The notes below the pieces were generated by a model. That model did not search any database, was not told the DNA's origin, and was given only the letters and a program-made list of their open reading frames with translations. A stretch of DNA of 64,000 nt from assembly GCF_022815725.1 (NCBI RefSeq), contig NZ_JALGRF010000003.1, positions 1-64,000 of the forward strand. Direction: 5' to 3'. The first letter of the stretch is position 1. Each line of letters starts with the position of its first letter. Positions 18,554-29,481 of the stretch are shown here, piece by piece. The position numbers were made by a program, and so were the translations under genes. This stretch comes from Streptomyces sp. APSN-46.1 (lineage in GTDB: Bacteria; Actinomycetota; Actinomycetes; Streptomycetales; Streptomycetaceae).

Positions 18554-19435
18554 CTAGTCCTGCTTCAGGACGAACGAGGTGCGGGCCACCGGCATGCCCG
18601 GGGACTTGACCTCGACCATGTACGTGTCAGGGGCCACGGAACCCGCCGGGGGCGACTGGCACTTGTCCGCCGCGCTGGGCTTGCGGTCCCATTCCAGGGA
18701 GTGCTTCGTCTCGCCCTGCGCGGGGAGGCGGAAGAAGAGGCTGCCCGCGCCCGACGGGCAGTCCGCCGAGGACCAGACCGCCTTGGTGCCCGTCGCCTGG
18801 AGGATGGTCAGCACCGCCTGCTTCGGGCCGAGATCGACCTTGCACGACGTGCCGGAGCTGTTGCGGGCGATCAGTTCGAGGCGGGGCTTCTCGTTCGCCT
18901 CGTACTCGTTCTTCACGCTCTTGACCTCCCACTTGAGGGACGCCGGCGCGCACGTGGGGAGCGGGGAGTCCGCGGGGACCTGTTCGCCCGCCGAGGCGCC
19001 GCCGCCGGACCCAGAGGCCGGACCCGAGCCCGAACCGGAACCGGAGCCAGGGCCGGAACCGGAACCGGAACCGGAGCCAGGGCCGGAACCGGAACCGGAA
19101 CCGGAGCCAGGGTCGGAACTGGAACCGGAGCTGGAGCTGCCGCCCGAACCGCCGCCGGGTTCTCCGTTCTTGCCCGCGTCCGAACCGGACTCGCCACGTC
19201 CGCCCGGGGCCTGACTGATCGCCGGCCCCGTCCCGGACGGGCCCGGGGTGATGGACGTGACGGGGTCACGGCCGCCGTCCCCGCCCTTTCCGTTCGTACT
19301 CGACTTCCCCCCACCGGAACTGACGGTCCATACGGCGAGGAGCGCGATGAGCGCGGCAATGGACGCCAGCACAGCCCTCCGTCGCCAGTAGATGGAGGAG
19401 GGGAGCGGCCCGACCGGATTGCGCAGAGATCCCAC
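18554..19435 (-). CDS. Membrane-anchored protein with Gly-Ser linker and Cys-containing outer domain
   Basis: A 293-residue protein from a GTG start giving [20 protein letters not shown]. Longer readings from 19528 to 19480 are possible because no ribosome binding site is clear. One membrane helix ([18 protein letters not shown]) follows the basic stretch. The outer part begins with about 100 residues of Gly, Ser and Pro, including three imperfect [10 protein letters not shown] units encoded by 30-bp DNA repeats. The C-terminal domain (about 180-293) has paired cysteines ([28 protein letters not shown]) and a beta-rich pattern, and is probably extracytoplasmic. Its function is unknown. Confidence 0.8.
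   Translation of the reverse strand: MGSLRNPVGPLPSSIYWRRRAVLASIAALIALLAVWTVSSGGGKSSTNGKGGDGGRDPVTSITPGPSGTGPAISQAPGGRGESGSDAGKNGEPGGGSGGSSSSGSSSDPGSGSGSGSGPGSGSGSGSGPGSGSGSGSGPASGSGGGASAGEQVPADSPLPTCAPASLKWEVKSVKNEYEANEKPRLELIARNSSGTSCKVDLGPKQAVLTILQATGTKAVWSSADCPSGAGSLFFRLPAQGETKHSLEWDRKPSAADKCQSPPAGSVAPDTYMVEVKSPGMPVARTSFVLKQD
19021..19110 (-). repeat. Three 30-bp tandem units encoding a Gly-Ser-Pro linker
   Basis: Units at 19051-19080 and 19081-19110 are identical and begin GGCCGGAACCGGAACCGGAA. The unit at 19021-19050 is diverged. They encode the [10 protein letters not shown] linker and are a likely length-variable site. Confidence 0.85.
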
Positions 19436-19685
19436 GGACGGAACTTTACGAGAGTTCGCGGCCCGATCGGCGCCCCCCATGCCGCACATGCGTCTTGTTT
19501 TGCCGATGATCATCCTGCGGGAGGACACCGGACCGCCCAGAATCGGCCAAGAGCCCCACGGGGTGGAAAATCGGAATTATGTACGATTACGGCCGCCATG
19601 CGGGCGAGCGGTGACCGCGCCGCTGTCCGGTTCACCGGTCCGGACCCGGCGCGGTGGCCCCAAACGTGCCAGGATGCCGTCTGCC

Positions 19686-20603
19686 ATGACTGCATCTCCC
19701 GCCGCTTCGCCCGCCCCTTCCCCCCACGTCTCCCACGCCCTGCACTCCCCCGTCATCGCGTGGTTCGACGAGCACGCCCGCGACCTGCCCTGGCGCCGCC
19801 CCGAGGCCGGCCCCTGGGGGGTCATGGTCAGCGAGTTCATGCTCCAGCAGACCCCCGTCAGCCGGGTCCTGCCGGTGTACGAGCAGTGGCTCGCCCGGTG
19901 GCCCCGGCCCGCCGACCTCGCCGCCGAGGCCCCGGGCGAGGCCGTACGGGCCTGGGGGCGGCTCGGCTACCCCCGCCGGGCGCTGCGCCTGCACGGAGCG
20001 GCCGTCGCGATAACGGAACGGCACGGTGGCGACGTACCCCGGGAGCACGCGCAGCTGCTCGCGCTGCCCGGCATCGGCGAGTACACGGCGGCGGCCGTGG
20101 CCTCCTTCGCCTACGGGCAGCGGCACGCCGTCCTGGACACCAACGTCCGGCGGGTCTTCGCCCGCACCGCGACCGGTGTCGAGTACCCGCCGAACGCCAC
20201 CACCGCCGCCGAGCGGCGCTTGGCCCGGGCCCTGCTGCCCGAGGACGAGGAGACCGCCGCGCGCTGGGCGGCGGCCTCGATGGAGCTGGGCGCCCTGGTG
20301 TGCACGGCCAAGTCCCCGGACTGCGCGCGCTGCCCGGTGGCCGGGCTCTGCGCGTGGCGGCTGGCCGGTAAGCCGGCCCACGACGGGCCGCCGCGACGCG
20401 GGCAGACGTACGCCGGGACCGACCGGCAGGTGCGCGGCAAGCTGCTGGCCGTACTCCGGGAGGCGGTCGGGCCGGTTCCGCGAGCGGTGCTGGACACGGT
20501 CTGGGACGAGCCCGTGCAGCGGGCCCGGGCGCTGGACGGGCTGGTCTCCGACGGGCTGGTGGAGCCGCTCGCGCAGGGCATGTACCGGCTGCCGCTGAGC
20601 TGA
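19686..20603 (+). CDS. mutY: A/G-specific adenine glycosylase
   Basis: Removes adenine mispaired with 8-oxoguanine. It has the HhH-GPD fold with the catalytic Glu in SEFMLQQTPVSRV, the hairpin LLALPGIGEYTAAAVASFAY and the catalytic Asp in AVLDTNVRRVFAR. The [4Fe-4S] ligands follow C-x6-C-x2-C-x5-C (VCTAKSPDCARCPVAGLC). The protein is 305 residues. It lacks most of the C-terminal NUDIX-like 8-oxoG recognition domain of E. coli MutY and ends in a short winged-helix-like segment (LREAVGPVPRAVLDTVWDE). The ATG at 19686 is used; an in-frame ATG at 19674 adds four residues. Confidence 0.93.
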   Translation: MTASPAASPAPSPHVSHALHSPVIAWFDEHARDLPWRRPEAGPWGVMVSEFMLQQTPVSRVLPVYEQWLARWPRPADLAAEAPGEAVRAWGRLGYPRRALRLHGAAVAITERHGGDVPREHAQLLALPGIGEYTAAAVASFAYGQRHAVLDTNVRRVFARTATGVEYPPNATTAAERRLARALLPEDEETAARWAAASMELGALVCTAKSPDCARCPVAGLCAWRLAGKPAHDGPPRRGQTYAGTDRQVRGKLLAVLREAVGPVPRAVLDTVWDEPVQRARALDGLVSDGLVEPLAQGMYRLPLS

Positions 20604-20824
20604 CCGACTGAGCCGGCCAACTGAGCCGGCCGACCCGATTCATTCATGACTCAACCATTCCGGTTGAGACGGCGAACCCCCAGCTCACGAGGCACCGTTA
20701 CACAACCTATGGGTGTCCGTGCGCCCTCCGAAGGCTGACCCGCACAGCTCCGTGACAACCCCTCCGTACCTTCGAACCCGTAAGACGGCGGATGAGCGGT
20801 GGAACGGAACGGAGGCGGTCTGAG

Positions 20825-21385
20825 ATGGCGCACGACGGGGTACTCGAGTTCGAGGACTACGTACGCACTCGGCAGGACGCGCTCCTGCGCAGCGCACGGC
20901 GCCTCGTCCCGGACCCGACCGACGCGCAGGACCTCCTCCAGACCGCCCTCGTGCGCACCTACGGCCGCTGGGACGGGATCGCCGACAAGTCCCTCGCCGA
21001 CGCCTACCTGCGCCGGGTCATGATCAACACTCGCACCGAGTGGTGGCGCGCCCGCAAGCTCGAAGAGGTTCCCACCGAGCAGCTCCCCGACGCCTCCGTC
21101 GAGGACGGCTCCGACCAGCGCGCCGACCGCGCCCTGCTGATGGACATCCTCAAGGTGCTCGCGCCCAAGCAGCGCAGCGTGGTCGTGCTGCGACACTGGG
21201 AGCAGATGAGCACCGAGGAGACGGCCGCGGCGCTCGGCATGTCGGCGGGAACCGTGAAGAGCACTCTGCACCGCGCACTGGCCCGTCTCCGGCAGGAGCT
21301 GGAGAGCCGGGACCTGGACATGCGCGCGCTCGAACGCGGTGACCACACCGGCCGTTACGAGGGGCGGGAGCGGTGCGCGGCCTGA
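20825..21385 (+). CDS. sigE: ECF sigma factor SigE (cell-envelope stress)
   Basis: RNA polymerase sigma factor of the extracytoplasmic-function class that drives cell-envelope stress genes in Streptomyces. Region 2 is FEDYVRTRQDALLRSARRLV with DAQDLLQTALVRTYGRW. Region 4 is LAPKQRSVVVLRHWEQMSTE with LGMSAGTVKSTLHRALARL. The 186-residue protein from 20825 has GGAGG nine bases upstream. No anti-sigma gene is present; in S. coelicolor its level is set by CseB acting on its promoter, and the downstream cseA-cseB-cseC order here is the same. The 221-bp upstream spacer should contain that promoter, but I cannot assign it firmly. Confidence 0.95.
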   Translation: MAHDGVLEFEDYVRTRQDALLRSARRLVPDPTDAQDLLQTALVRTYGRWDGIADKSLADAYLRRVMINTRTEWWRARKLEEVPTEQLPDASVEDGSDQRADRALLMDILKVLAPKQRSVVVLRHWEQMSTEETAAALGMSAGTVKSTLHRALARLRQELESRDLDMRALERGDHTGRYEGRERCAA

Positions 21386-22080
21386 CGGGCCACCATCTGA
21401 GCGGCAGAAGTTCACTGGTGCTGATGTCGACGGGGACGGTCGTCCTCGTCGGCACTGTGCTGTTCGCGGCCGGTTGCTCCACCGGCGGCACCGGGCTCAA
21501 GGACGGCGGCCCCGCCCGCACCGATACCGTGGCCAAGACGGGCCCGCCGCCCGCCGCCGAGCCGCACGCCTCCTCCTCCGGCGACGCCTCGGCCCCGGCC
21601 GCGCCCTCGGGGCGGCCGAAGGTCATGAAGATCGACCCGGTCGCGCTGCTCAAGGCGGACCCGAAGGTCAGCGCCGAGGTCAAACGGGACCTCAAGCCCT
21701 GCACGGGCAAGGAGTACCCGGTCGACGTCAGCTACGGGAAGGTCACCGGGGGCCCCGCCGTGGACATCGTCGTCAACGTGCTGTCCTGCGCGGACGCGCT
21801 CGGCCGGGGCTCGTACGTGTACCGGGAGCGCGGCGGCAGGTACGAGAATGTGTTCTCGGACGAACAGCCACCCGTCTACGCGGAGATCGACCGGGGCGAC
21901 CTCGTCGTCACCAAGCCGGTCTACGCGAAGAGCGACGCACTGGCGTATCCCTCCGGCGAGGACGTGATCACGTACCGCTGGAGCGGGGAGAAGTTCACCG
22001 AGCAGGACCGGGTGTACACGGAGTACAGCAACGTCGACGGCGGAGGCCAGCCGGCGCCGGCCACCACGTCGAAGAACTGA
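21373..22080 (+). CDS. cseA: CseA-type lipoprotein, modulator of the SigE system
   Basis: A 235-residue exported lipoprotein. The GTG start overlaps the end of sigE by 13 bp and is preceded by GGGAG. The signal segment VVLVGTVLFAAGC ends in a lipobox with the lipidated Cys at residue 35. A disordered Pro-Ala-Ser linker follows, then a beta-rich domain with Cys at CTGKEYP and VLSCAD, possibly a disulfide. In S. coelicolor CseA loss raises sigE promoter activity, so it acts as a negative modulator of the CseB/CseC signal. The role here is taken from gene order and architecture. Confidence 0.9.
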   Translation: MRGLTGHHLSGRSSLVLMSTGTVVLVGTVLFAAGCSTGGTGLKDGGPARTDTVAKTGPPPAAEPHASSSGDASAPAAPSGRPKVMKIDPVALLKADPKVSAEVKRDLKPCTGKEYPVDVSYGKVTGGPAVDIVVNVLSCADALGRGSYVYRERGGRYENVFSDEQPPVYAEIDRGDLVVTKPVYAKSDALAYPSGEDVITYRWSGEKFTEQDRVYTEYSNVDGGGQPAPATTSKN

Positions 22081-22093
22081 CGCGTACGCGTAC

Positions 22094-22143
22094 ATCCGCT
22101 CCATCTGCTCCACCGGCTCCATCCGCTGCATCCGCCACATCCG
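22094..22143 (+). repeat. Short imperfect CTCCATCCGC-like repeats between cseA and cseB
   Basis: Four to five degenerate units of 9-12 bp (CCGCTCCATCTGCTCCACCG, then GCTCCATCCGCTGCATCCGC) fill the 97-bp gap. They may act as a spacer or mRNA structure. No function is evident. Confidence 0.4.
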
Positions 22144-22177
22144 CAAGACACTCAGAGGAACCGAAGCGAGGCTGGGC

Positions 22178-22885
22178 ATGGCCGAGACCCATGTGCTGTT
22201 TGTGGAGGACGACGACGTCATCCGCGAGGCCACGACCCTGGCGCTGGAACGCGACGGCTTCGTGGTCACCGCCATGCCCGACGGACTGTCCGGTCTGGAG
22301 TCCTTCCGGGCCAAGCGGCCGGACATCGCGCTGCTCGACGTGATGGTCCCCGGCATGGACGGGGTCAGCCTGTGCCGCCGGATCCGCGACGAGTCCACCG
22401 TCCCCGTGATCATGCTGTCCGCGCGCGCCGACTCCATCGACGTGGTGCTCGGCCTGGAGGCGGGCGCCGACGACTACGTCACCAAGCCCTTCGACGGCTC
22501 CGTGCTCGTCGCCCGGATCCGCGCCGTGCTGCGCCGCTTCGGCCACGCGGGCGGCCTGTACGGCGGGGCGTCGGCCGGGGACGACTCGGACGGCGACCGC
22601 GGGTTGCTCTGCTTCGGCGACCTGGAGGTGGACACCGAGGGCATGGAGGTCCGCAAGGCGGGCGCCCCGGTCGCCCTGACGCCCACGGAGATGCGGCTGC
22701 TGCTGGAGTTCTCCTCCGCGCCGGGCACGGTCCTGTCCCGTGACCGCCTGCTGGAGCGGGTCTGGGACTACGACTGGGGCGGCGACACCCGCGTCGTGGA
22801 CGTCCACGTCCAGCGCCTGCGCACCAAGATCGGACAGGACCGCATCGAAACGGTCCGGGGCTTCGGATACAAGCTGAAACCATGA
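22178..22885 (+). CDS. cseB: Response regulator CseB
   Basis: OmpR/PhoB-type response regulator of 235 residues. The receiver domain has the phosphorylated Asp in IALLDVMVPGMDG and the conserved Lys in YVTKPFDG. The C-terminal winged-helix domain includes LTPTEMRLLLEFSSAPGTVL, VWDYDWGGDTRVVDVHVQRL and TVRGFGYKLKP. In S. coelicolor CseB activates sigE transcription when cell-wall-active antibiotics are present. It overlaps cseC by four bases (ATGA), indicating coupling. Confidence 0.95.
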   Translation: MAETHVLFVEDDDVIREATTLALERDGFVVTAMPDGLSGLESFRAKRPDIALLDVMVPGMDGVSLCRRIRDESTVPVIMLSARADSIDVVLGLEAGADDYVTKPFDGSVLVARIRAVLRRFGHAGGLYGGASAGDDSDGDRGLLCFGDLEVDTEGMEVRKAGAPVALTPTEMRLLLEFSSAPGTVLSRDRLLERVWDYDWGGDTRVVDVHVQRLRTKIGQDRIETVRGFGYKLKP

Positions 22886-24198
22886 GGCGCTTCACCCTTC
22901 GTACCGGGATCCGCTGGAAGATCACACTCGCCATCGCCGCCGTGGGCGCGCTCATCGCGGTCGCGCTGAGCCTGGTGGTGCACAGTGCTGCCCGGGTATC
23001 GATGCTGGAGAGCGCCCGCGAGACGCAGCTGGACCGCGTGCAGTACATGTCCCGCAACGTCGACGCCGGGCGCAAGCTGCCCCAGAACTTCGTGATCAAC
23101 GACCCGGAGCTGCCCTCCCAGCTGCGCCAGAAGGTGCAGTCGGGACGGCGCGGTACGTATGTGCAGGAGAACCCGCGCGGACCCCAGGTGGTCTGGGCCG
23201 CCGTACCGCTCGGCAACGGCCAGACCCTGTCCCTGCACACGCAGTTCCGGGAGAGCGCCAACATGGTGCGCGATCTGGACCGGGCCCTGGTCGTCGGCTC
23301 CCTCGCCGTGGTGATCGGCGGCTCCGCGCTGGGCGTGCTCATCGGCGGACAGATCTCGCGTCGGCTGCGCAAGGCCGCGGCGGCCGCGCAGAGGGTGGCG
23401 CACGGGGACCCCGGGGTAAGGGTCCGGGACGCGGTCGGCGGTGTCGTACGCGACGAGACGGACGACCTCGCGCGGGCCGTGGACGCCATGGCCGACGCGC
23501 TCCAGCAGCGGCTGGAGGCCGAGCGGCGGGTCACCGCGGACATCGCGCACGAGCTGCGGACGCCGGTGACGGGCCTGCTGACGGCGGCGGAGCTGCTGCC
23601 TCCGGGGCGGCCGACCGAGCTGGTGCGCGACCGCGCGCAGGCGATGCGGGCCCTGGTCGAGGACGTACTGGAGGTGGCCCGGCTCGACAGCGCCTCGGAG
23701 CGGGCCGAGCTGCAGGACGTGGCGCTGGGCGAGTTCGTGAGCCGACGGGTGACCGCGCTGATGCCGGAGGCGACGGTACGGATCGTCGCGGACGAGATCG
23801 TCAGCACCGACCCGCGACGGCTGGAGCGGATCCTCGGGAACCTGCTGGCCAACGCCGCGCGCTACGGGCAGCCGCCGGTCCAGGTGGACATCGAGGGCCG
23901 GGTCGTGCGCGTCCGGGACCACGGGCCGGGCTTCCCCGAGGCGCTGCTGCGCGAGGGGCCGAGCCGGTTCCGTACGGGCTCGACGGACCGCGCGGGCGTG
24001 GGCCACGGCCTGGGGCTGACCATCGCGGAGGGGCAGGCGCGGGTGCTGGGCGCCCGGCTGACCTTCCGCAACGTGGCGGCGCCGGGCGGCTCGGACCGCG
24101 AGGGCGCGGCGGCGGGGGCGGTGGCGGTGCTGTGGCTGCCGGAGCACGCGCCGACCACCACGGGGAGCTTCCCGATCATCAAGCTGCCGGAGCAGTAG
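22882..24198 (+). CDS. cseC: Sensor histidine kinase CseC
   Basis: A 438-residue membrane kinase, partner of CseB. Two membrane helices (about 15-35 and 135-157) bracket an outer sensor segment. A HAMP-like linker (RRLRKAAAAAQRVAHGDPGV) leads to the phosphoacceptor box DIAHELRTPVTGLL and then the ATPase domain with ILGNLLANAARYG, VRDHGPGF and GVGHGLGLTIAEG. All catalytic boxes are intact. In the CseBC system this sensor responds to cell-wall damage such as that caused by glycopeptides or beta-lactams. Confidence 0.95.
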   Translation: MRRFTLRTGIRWKITLAIAAVGALIAVALSLVVHSAARVSMLESARETQLDRVQYMSRNVDAGRKLPQNFVINDPELPSQLRQKVQSGRRGTYVQENPRGPQVVWAAVPLGNGQTLSLHTQFRESANMVRDLDRALVVGSLAVVIGGSALGVLIGGQISRRLRKAAAAAQRVAHGDPGVRVRDAVGGVVRDETDDLARAVDAMADALQQRLEAERRVTADIAHELRTPVTGLLTAAELLPPGRPTELVRDRAQAMRALVEDVLEVARLDSASERAELQDVALGEFVSRRVTALMPEATVRIVADEIVSTDPRRLERILGNLLANAARYGQPPVQVDIEGRVVRVRDHGPGFPEALLREGPSRFRTGSTDRAGVGHGLGLTIAEGQARVLGARLTFRNVAAPGGSDREGAAAGAVAVLWLPEHAPTTTGSFPIIKLPEQ

Positions 24199-24297
24199 CC
24201 GCAGAGTCGCTGCCGGAGGCGCTTCCGGAGGAGCTGCGGAGTAGCTGCGGAGCAGCTGCCGGAAGATCGGATTCCGGCGTGACTTAGCATCCGGGGC

Positions 24298-25476
24298 ATG
24301 TCCTACGGCACTCCTCCCCCGAGCAACGCGCAGCCCGACCCCGCCCCGGAGAGCGGCGGCGGCTACGGGTACCCGCCCGGTCCGCCGGGTCCGCCCCTGT
24401 CCGGCTACGGCTTTCCGCCCGGTCCGCCCATAGGCGGCGGCGGGTACGGCTATCCGCAGCCGAGCGGGCCGAACCCGTACCAGGACCCTCCACAGGCGCC
24501 CGCCGCCCCCTTCGCCGTTCCCGTTCCCGCCTCGCCGCAGCCCGACTGGGAGGCCCTGAGCGAGCGCGCCGAGGCGCAGCGCCGCAGGAAGCGGAGGTGG
24601 GCGTGGGGCAGCGCGGTGACCGTACTGGCGCTGCTGGCCGGCGGTGGGGCGTACCTGCTGGTCGCCGGGCCGTGGACGAAGGCGGAGGCGAAGGGCGGGG
24701 CGGCCGAGGGCGGCAAGCCCGCGGCGTCCGCTTCGGGATCGGGCTCGGGCTCGGGCTCGCCGAAGCCTGGCACGTCAGGTGGGACGGGTGTGAAGGGGAA
24801 TTCCGCTCTGGTGGCGGGTGACCCGACGGTGATCCGCGACCTGAGCGGTGGCATCGGCCTGCGGATGGGCGACGACGCCTCGGTGGTCCCGCTCGGCGCG
24901 CGGCACGAGGTCAAGATGCGGGGCAGCTCGAAGTCCTACGCGCAGGCCTCGGAGCGGGTCGTGGACACGACCAAGAGCTTCACGGTCTCGGTGCGGGTGT
25001 ACAACCTCGCCGAGAAGAGCTCCCGTATCGCCGTCAGCCAGGGCGACGGGGAGTCGTTCACGTTCGAGCTGGGCGGGGACCAGGTGAACGGCAAGCTGAC
25101 CTGGGTGTTCCGCGTACAGACGGGCGACAAGGGGGCCGCGTCCACCACGCGCACCGTCGCCTCCGAGGCGGCGGCGGCGAAGCGGGACAGGACGACGCTG
25201 ACGGCGACCTACGACGCCGGGACGAAGACGATCGCCCTCTACGTGGACGGGAAGCCGGCCGGCAAGCCGCAGCAGGTCTCGGGGATCTGGCAGGGCCCCG
25301 GCCCGCTCCAGCTGGGGCGGGCCCGGCACCACAACCTGTGGAGTGGCGCCTGGTCCGGGTCCATGGACCGGGTGCGGGTCTTCGACGCCGCCCTGTCGGC
25401 GGAGCAGGTGGCCGCGTACCAGGCGGGCAAGCTGGACCCGGCGGTCAAGCCGAGCCACTCGTGGCTGGTCAGCTGA
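24298..25476 (+). CDS. Membrane-anchored LamG-like (concanavalin fold) protein
   Basis: A 392-residue protein. The first 85 residues are a Pro-Gly-Tyr-rich cytosolic region (GYGYPPGPPG-type). A basic stretch RRRKRR and one membrane helix (AVTVLALLAGGGAYLLVAGP) follow near 100-122. After a Gly-Ser linker the outer domain (about 165-385) has the LamG pattern: KSFTVSVRVYN, LTATYDAGTKTIALYVDGKP, GPLQLGRARHHNLWSGAWSG and MDRVRVFDAALSAEQVAAYQ. Such domains usually bind glycans or act as structural modules. It follows cseC by 99 bp on the same strand and may belong to the envelope-stress regulon. Confidence 0.85.
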   Translation: MSYGTPPPSNAQPDPAPESGGGYGYPPGPPGPPLSGYGFPPGPPIGGGGYGYPQPSGPNPYQDPPQAPAAPFAVPVPASPQPDWEALSERAEAQRRRKRRWAWGSAVTVLALLAGGGAYLLVAGPWTKAEAKGGAAEGGKPAASASGSGSGSGSPKPGTSGGTGVKGNSALVAGDPTVIRDLSGGIGLRMGDDASVVPLGARHEVKMRGSSKSYAQASERVVDTTKSFTVSVRVYNLAEKSSRIAVSQGDGESFTFELGGDQVNGKLTWVFRVQTGDKGAASTTRTVASEAAAAKRDRTTLTATYDAGTKTIALYVDGKPAGKPQQVSGIWQGPGPLQLGRARHHNLWSGAWSGSMDRVRVFDAALSAEQVAAYQAGKLDPAVKPSHSWLVS

Positions 25477-25480
25477 CCGA

Positions 25481-25495
25481 GGCCGCTGAGCGGCC
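25481..25495. terminator. Hairpin between convergent genes
   Basis: GGCCGCT-G-AGCGGCC forms a 7-bp stem right after the LamG gene and six bases from the end of the convergent peptidase gene. A palindrome GGTCAGCTGACC sits just before it. Confidence 0.45.
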
Positions 25496-25501
25496 AGCAG
25501 G

Positions 25502-26167
25502 TCAGATGCTGACGCCGGCGGTGCGCAGGAAGGACATCGGGTTGATGGCCGAGCCGTAGTTCGCGGTGGTCCGGATCTCGAAGTGGAGGTGCGGGCCGCT
25601 GGAGTTCCCGGTGTTGCCGGACAGGCCGATCGTCTGGTTCTTGGAGACCTTCTGGCCGATCGTGACGTTGATCTTCGAGAGGTGCGCGTACTGGGAGTAC
25701 GTCTTGTCCGCGTGCTTGATCACGATGGCGTTGCCGTACGCCGGACCGTCGCCGCCGCCGTTGGGGCCGGCCTTGACGACCACGCCGGCGCTCGCGGCGT
25801 GGACCGGGGTACCGACCGGGACGGCGAAGTCCTGGCCGGAGTGCTTGCTGGCCCACATGGTGCCGCCCTTGCCGAAGGTGGCGGAGAGCGTGTAGCCGGC
25901 GACCGGCTTGGTCCACAGGACGGTCTTCTCGACGGCCTTGGCGGCCGGGGCGGCCTTCGCGGCGTCGGCGGCCTTGGCGGCCGTGGCGGCCGTGGCGGCC
26001 TGGGCCTGGGCCTGCTCGGCCACCAGCGCGGCGGTCCCGGTCAGGGTGGTCGGGGCCTCGTCGGCGAAGGCGGCGGTCGTCCCGGCTCCGAAGGCCAGCG
26101 CCACACCGAGACCGGTGGCGACGAGGGCGGTACGGGTACGACGGGTGCTGACGCGCTTCGCGGACAT
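25502..26167 (-). CDS. Secreted M23-family (LytM-type) peptidase
   Basis: A 221-residue exported peptidoglycan hydrolase. The ATG at 26167 has CGGAGG seven bases ahead and opens a signal peptide (MSAKRVSTRRTRTALVATG then a hydrophobic run to AFADE). An alanine-rich linker follows. The catalytic domain has the zinc site HSGQDFAVPVGTPVHAAS (HxxxD) and the signature GPHLHFEIR, with H in YSQYAHLSKIN. All residues expected for activity are present. It probably cleaves peptide cross-links during growth. A structured leader lies between the likely promoter and the start. Confidence 0.93.
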   Translation of the reverse strand: MSAKRVSTRRTRTALVATGLGVALAFGAGTTAAFADEAPTTLTGTAALVAEQAQAQAATAATAAKAADAAKAAPAAKAVEKTVLWTKPVAGYTLSATFGKGGTMWASKHSGQDFAVPVGTPVHAASAGVVVKAGPNGGGDGPAYGNAIVIKHADKTYSQYAHLSKINVTIGQKVSKNQTIGLSGNTGNSSGPHLHFEIRTTANYGSAINPMSFLRTAGVSI

Positions 26168-26201
26168 GTGGAGACCTCCGGGGCCGGGGACAAGTACGTG
26201 T

Positions 26202-26250
26202 GGGGCAGCAAGCGACCCGGCGCTCCGCCGTGCGGATGCCGGGCTTGCCC
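26202..26250 (-). promoter_or_regulatory. Large hairpin in the M23 peptidase leader
   Basis: On the minus strand GGGCAAG-CCCGGC pairs with GCCGGG-tcg-CTTGC-t-GCCC, a nearly complete two-part stem 35 bp upstream of the start codon. A GTAATC/GATTAC pair lies farther upstream. This marks a structured 5' leader. The c-di-AMP ydaO riboswitch often precedes such peptidases, but I could not align its conserved core here, so the class is open. Confidence 0.45.
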
Positions 26251-26449
26251 AACCTTGGTAATCCGTGTCCCCTGACTTCCCCAAACCTCCCGATTACTAC
26301 CGAAGCTCGTAGGCGGACAGGTGTGACCCAGTCGGTTGACCGTCGCGCGCCTGGGGCGAGGGGATCCTCAAATCGGACACTGGATCTACGAAAGGTCCTC
26401 GTAGGTCCGATTTGCCCTGTGCGGCTTGTCACCGCCGAGGCGCGGAAAA

Positions 26450-26487
26450 GGGACGGCCCCGGGACTTCTCAGTCCCGGGGCCGCCCC
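26450..26487 (-). terminator. Strong terminator hairpin after clpC
   Basis: GGGACGGCCCCGGGACT (26450-26466) and AGTCCCGGGGCCGCCCC (26471-26487) form a 17-bp stem with one mismatch and a TCTC loop. It lies 16 bp past the clpC stop codon. Confidence 0.85.
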
Positions 26488-26503
26488 TTGGTTCATCCGA
26501 ACG

Positions 26504-29029
<2,526 letters not shown>

Positions 29030-29252
29030 CGTTTATCGCTCCTCAGAGCGGTCGGGCAGTTCGGGGTCGGTCCCCGCCCTGTCCTTCCGCATGCTAGTCC
29101 CGCAGGGCGGGACAGCTCATTCCAACTGCCGACATCCGTTCGCGGCTCACCCCCACATCGGTAGGGAAAACCGGCTTGAAGAGCCGACAACTGCTCCAAC
29201 CCGATGGTGCGAGACGATGTTCCCGCAGGCCAGGCAGATACCCGTCACAGGT

Positions 29253-29270
29253 GTACGCCGATGGCGAACG
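29253..29270. promoter_or_regulatory. Likely ClgR operator upstream of clpC
   Basis: TGTACGCCGATGGCGAAC fits the actinobacterial ClgR consensus as I recall it (WNNWCGCYNANRGCGWWS) at every fixed position. ClgR activates clp genes in Streptomyces and Corynebacterium. It is 224 bp upstream of the clpC start, close to a TTGACC that could be a -35. The rest of the 450-bp spacer (29030-29481) shows no other gene. Confidence 0.6.
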
Positions 29271-29481
29271 CAGGCCGGTCAAATCAGCGTGTCGCCCCGT
29301 ACCACTAGGGAATGTCTTACCCCTCGGCACTGACACTCCATGCCCTCGGCACCGGTTCCCTCCGCTAAGGGCGAACACGCTTCCGTCTCGAATGCGGGAC
29401 AACCGCCTCGCGGATGTTTACGTTCCGCATCGACGCCGGAGCGGTGCGTAACCCTCGGGCGTTTCGGGAGTTGCTCCGGTC

